6,959 bases of DNA from Sphingobacteriaceae bacterium. Its GTDB lineage: Bacteria; Bacteroidota; Bacteroidia; B-17B0; Aurantibacillaceae. The stretch is from the NCBI GenBank assembly GCA_023251695.1, contig JAHEYE010000184.1, positions 1-6,959 of the forward strand. Reading direction: 5' to 3'. Below, in pieces: positions 5,708 through 6,959 of this stretch. The position numbers and the translations under genes were made by a program. The notes below the pieces were generated by a model, which saw only the letters and a list, made by a program, of their open reading frames with translations, was not told the origin of the DNA and searched no databases. How positions within the stretch are numbered: position 1 is the stretch's first letter; each line of letters starts with the position of its first letter.

Positions 5708-6802
5708 ATGTTAGTACAAGGCAAGCATTATCAAACCATTTGGCTGAACGAAAAAGACAGCAGCTTTGTAAGTGTTATCGACCAAAGAGCACTCCCTCAC
5801 GAGCTTAAAATAATCGACATTAAATCTGTTGATGAAGCAGCCTATGCGATTAAAGAAATGGTGGTTCGTGGCGCCCCTCTTATTGGTGTAACTGCTGCTT
5901 ACGGCATGTATTTGGCAACTTTAGAAGCCGGTCCGGATAATTGTGATAGCTATATTAATACTGCGTTTCAAAAATTAGCAGCTACACGGCCAACAGCTAT
6001 TAATTTGTTATGGGCTTTAAATGAATCGAAAAAAGTTATTGAGAAAACAGAAGATTTGGAGAACAAAAGAGCCGCCGCTTTACAAATTGCCAATCAGATA
6101 AAAGCTGATGATATTGAAATGTGCAGAAAAATCGGCGTTCACGGATTGGAAATAATAAAAAAAATAAGCGGACAAAAAAATGGAGATACCGTAAATATTT
6201 TGACGCATTGCAACGCAGGTTGGTTAGCTTGCGTGGACTGGGGAACTGCAACTTCATCCATTTATCACGCTCAAAAAGCAGGAATAAAAATTCATGTTTG
6301 GGTGGATGAAACCCGTCCGCGCAATCAAGGCGCAAGTCTTACCGCTTTTGAATTAGGAGAGCAAGGAATAAATCATACATTAATTTCAGATAATGCAGGG
6401 GGACATTTAATGCAACACGGAAAAGTGGATATGGTAATTGTTGGTTCCGACAGAGTAACTGCGGCCGGAGATGTAGCTAACAAAATCGGAACTTATTTAA
6501 AAGCCTTAGCTGCAAAAGACAATAATATTCCTTTTTATGCGGCAATGCCGGCTTCGACTATTGATTGGACGATTAAGAATGGCGTAAAAGAAATTCCAAT
6601 TGAAGAGAGAAATCAAAACGAAGTAAAATACATCAGTGGAAAACATAATGGGGAAATTAAGGAAGTATTAATTTGTCCCGAAAATACACCGGCTTCTAAT
6701 TATGGTTTTGATGTTACGCCTTCAAGGTTAATTAGCGGAATAATAACAGAGAAGGGAATTGCGGAAGCAAGTGAAGCAGGATTAAAAAAATTGTATTCGT
6801 AA
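5708..6802 (+). CDS. mtnA: S-methyl-5-thioribose-1-phosphate isomerase
   Basis: A 364-residue cytosolic enzyme of normal family length. It isomerises 5-methylthioribose-1-phosphate to the ribulose form in the methionine salvage pathway; homologues also act on 5-deoxyribose-1-phosphate. Signature motifs appear in the right order: RGAPLIGVTAAYG (54-66), THCNAGWLA (166-174) with catalytic C168, DETRPRNQGASLTAFEL (200-216), and GSDRVTAAGDVANKIGTYL (246-264) with catalytic D248. The 80-residue Cys-Asp spacing equals that of B. subtilis MtnA (C160, D240). IEERN (298-302) and the DVTPSRLISGIITEKG stretch (335-350) complete the C-terminal domain. These features separate it from the eIF2B alpha-type regulatory homologues. 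The ATG at 5708 gives a typical N-terminus. No promoter was found between the preceding terminator and the start. The stop codon TAA abuts the ATG of a class II aldolase-like gene, so the two form a tight operon. Confidence 0.95.
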   Translation: MLVQGKHYQTIWLNEKDSSFVSVIDQRALPHELKIIDIKSVDEAAYAIKEMVVRGAPLIGVTAAYGMYLATLEAGPDNCDSYINTAFQKLAATRPTAINLLWALNESKKVIEKTEDLENKRAAALQIANQIKADDIEMCRKIGVHGLEIIKKISGQKNGDTVNILTHCNAGWLACVDWGTATSSIYHAQKAGIKIHVWVDETRPRNQGASLTAFELGEQGINHTLISDNAGGHLMQHGKVDMVIVGSDRVTAAGDVANKIGTYLKALAAKDNNIPFYAAMPASTIDWTIKNGVKEIPIEERNQNEVKYISGKHNGEIKEVLICPENTPASNYGFDVTPSRLISGIITEKGIAEASEAGLKKLYS

Positions 6803-6959
6803 TGGTTGATGAAGGCGTCATAAAATACACTTGCAACTGGCGATTGTTTAATATGCCGGATGATGTTGATGTGTCTGAATTATTAAATAAACGAAACGAA
6901 TTGTTTAAATTGAAACTGATTGGTTATGATAAAACCGACAGAGTTGGTTATGGCAACAT
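6803..6959 (+). CDS. Class II aldolase/adducin-like protein (N-terminal fragment)
   Basis: An open frame of 52 codons starts at an ATG immediately after the mtnA stop and runs off the window. It opens MVDEGVIKYTCNW and continues with LLNKRNELFKLKLIGYDK (residues 27-44), then VGYGN. This resembles the start of class II aldolase/adducin family proteins, where an N-terminal helix ending in a L-I-G stretch precedes a G-x-G-N turn that binds the substrate phosphate. The zinc-binding histidines would lie beyond the edge. Coupling with mtnA suggests either methylthioribulose-1-phosphate dehydratase (MtnB) or a methylthioribulose/deoxyribulose-1-phosphate aldolase; both belong to this family and the fragment cannot separate them. 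Confidence 0.72.

Noticed and set aside
6036..6335. 99-codon open frame on the minus strand opposite mtnA
   Set aside because: It lies wholly within the well-supported mtnA coding region, and its product is rich in Phe, Leu, Arg and Lys with no recognisable domain, as expected for an antisense shadow.

Overview
The window looks like a low-GC chromosome segment from a Bacteroidota member, probably a Flavobacteriia-like one. Three things point there. Promoters have the phylum's -33 TTTG / -7 TAnnTTTG form, best seen ahead of the tRNA gene. Shine-Dalgarno sites are essentially absent. Several proteins resemble families I know from flavobacterial genomes (DUF6427-like, DUF6341-like, DarB-like ketosynthase, BtrH_N/DUF4872). 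Family names were assigned by reading motifs; no database search was run.

Left part (1-1127): a polytopic membrane protein of DUF6427 type runs leftward off the window edge. It is divergent from a 66-residue single-span membrane protein of DUF6341 type. A strong bidirectional hairpin terminator (1079-1110) then separates the small gene from the convergent operon to its right.

Centre (1128-5410, minus strand): a compact four-gene operon. In transcription order it encodes a flavin-dependent halogenase-family protein with intact signature motifs, a FabH/DarB-type ketoacyl synthase III with a complete Cys-His-Asn triad, a 132-residue protein with an XRE/HTH-like C-terminus, and a BtrH_N-DUF4872 protein with a plausible Cys-His-Asp triad. 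Junctions are 14 nt, 1 nt and a 1-nt overlap, so the genes are very likely co-transcribed and partly translationally coupled. The set suggests a small specialised-metabolite or lipid-tailoring pathway: chain condensation, FAD-dependent halogenation or oxidation, and acyl transfer. It recalls flexirubin/dialkylresorcinol loci, but the window holds no DarA-like cyclase, carrier protein or transporter. This is the strongest candidate for an undescribed system here.

Right part (5411-6959, plus strand): a well-formed promoter drives a CAU-anticodon tRNA gene followed at once by an intrinsic terminator. Only 12 nt after its T-tract begins mtnA (methylthioribose-1-phosphate isomerase). Its stop codon directly abuts the start of a truncated class II aldolase-like gene. 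The last two probably form a 5-methylthioribose / 5-deoxyribose phosphate salvage module.

No insertion sequences, CRISPR arrays or attachment sites were seen, and no gene-free stretch exceeds about 180 bases.
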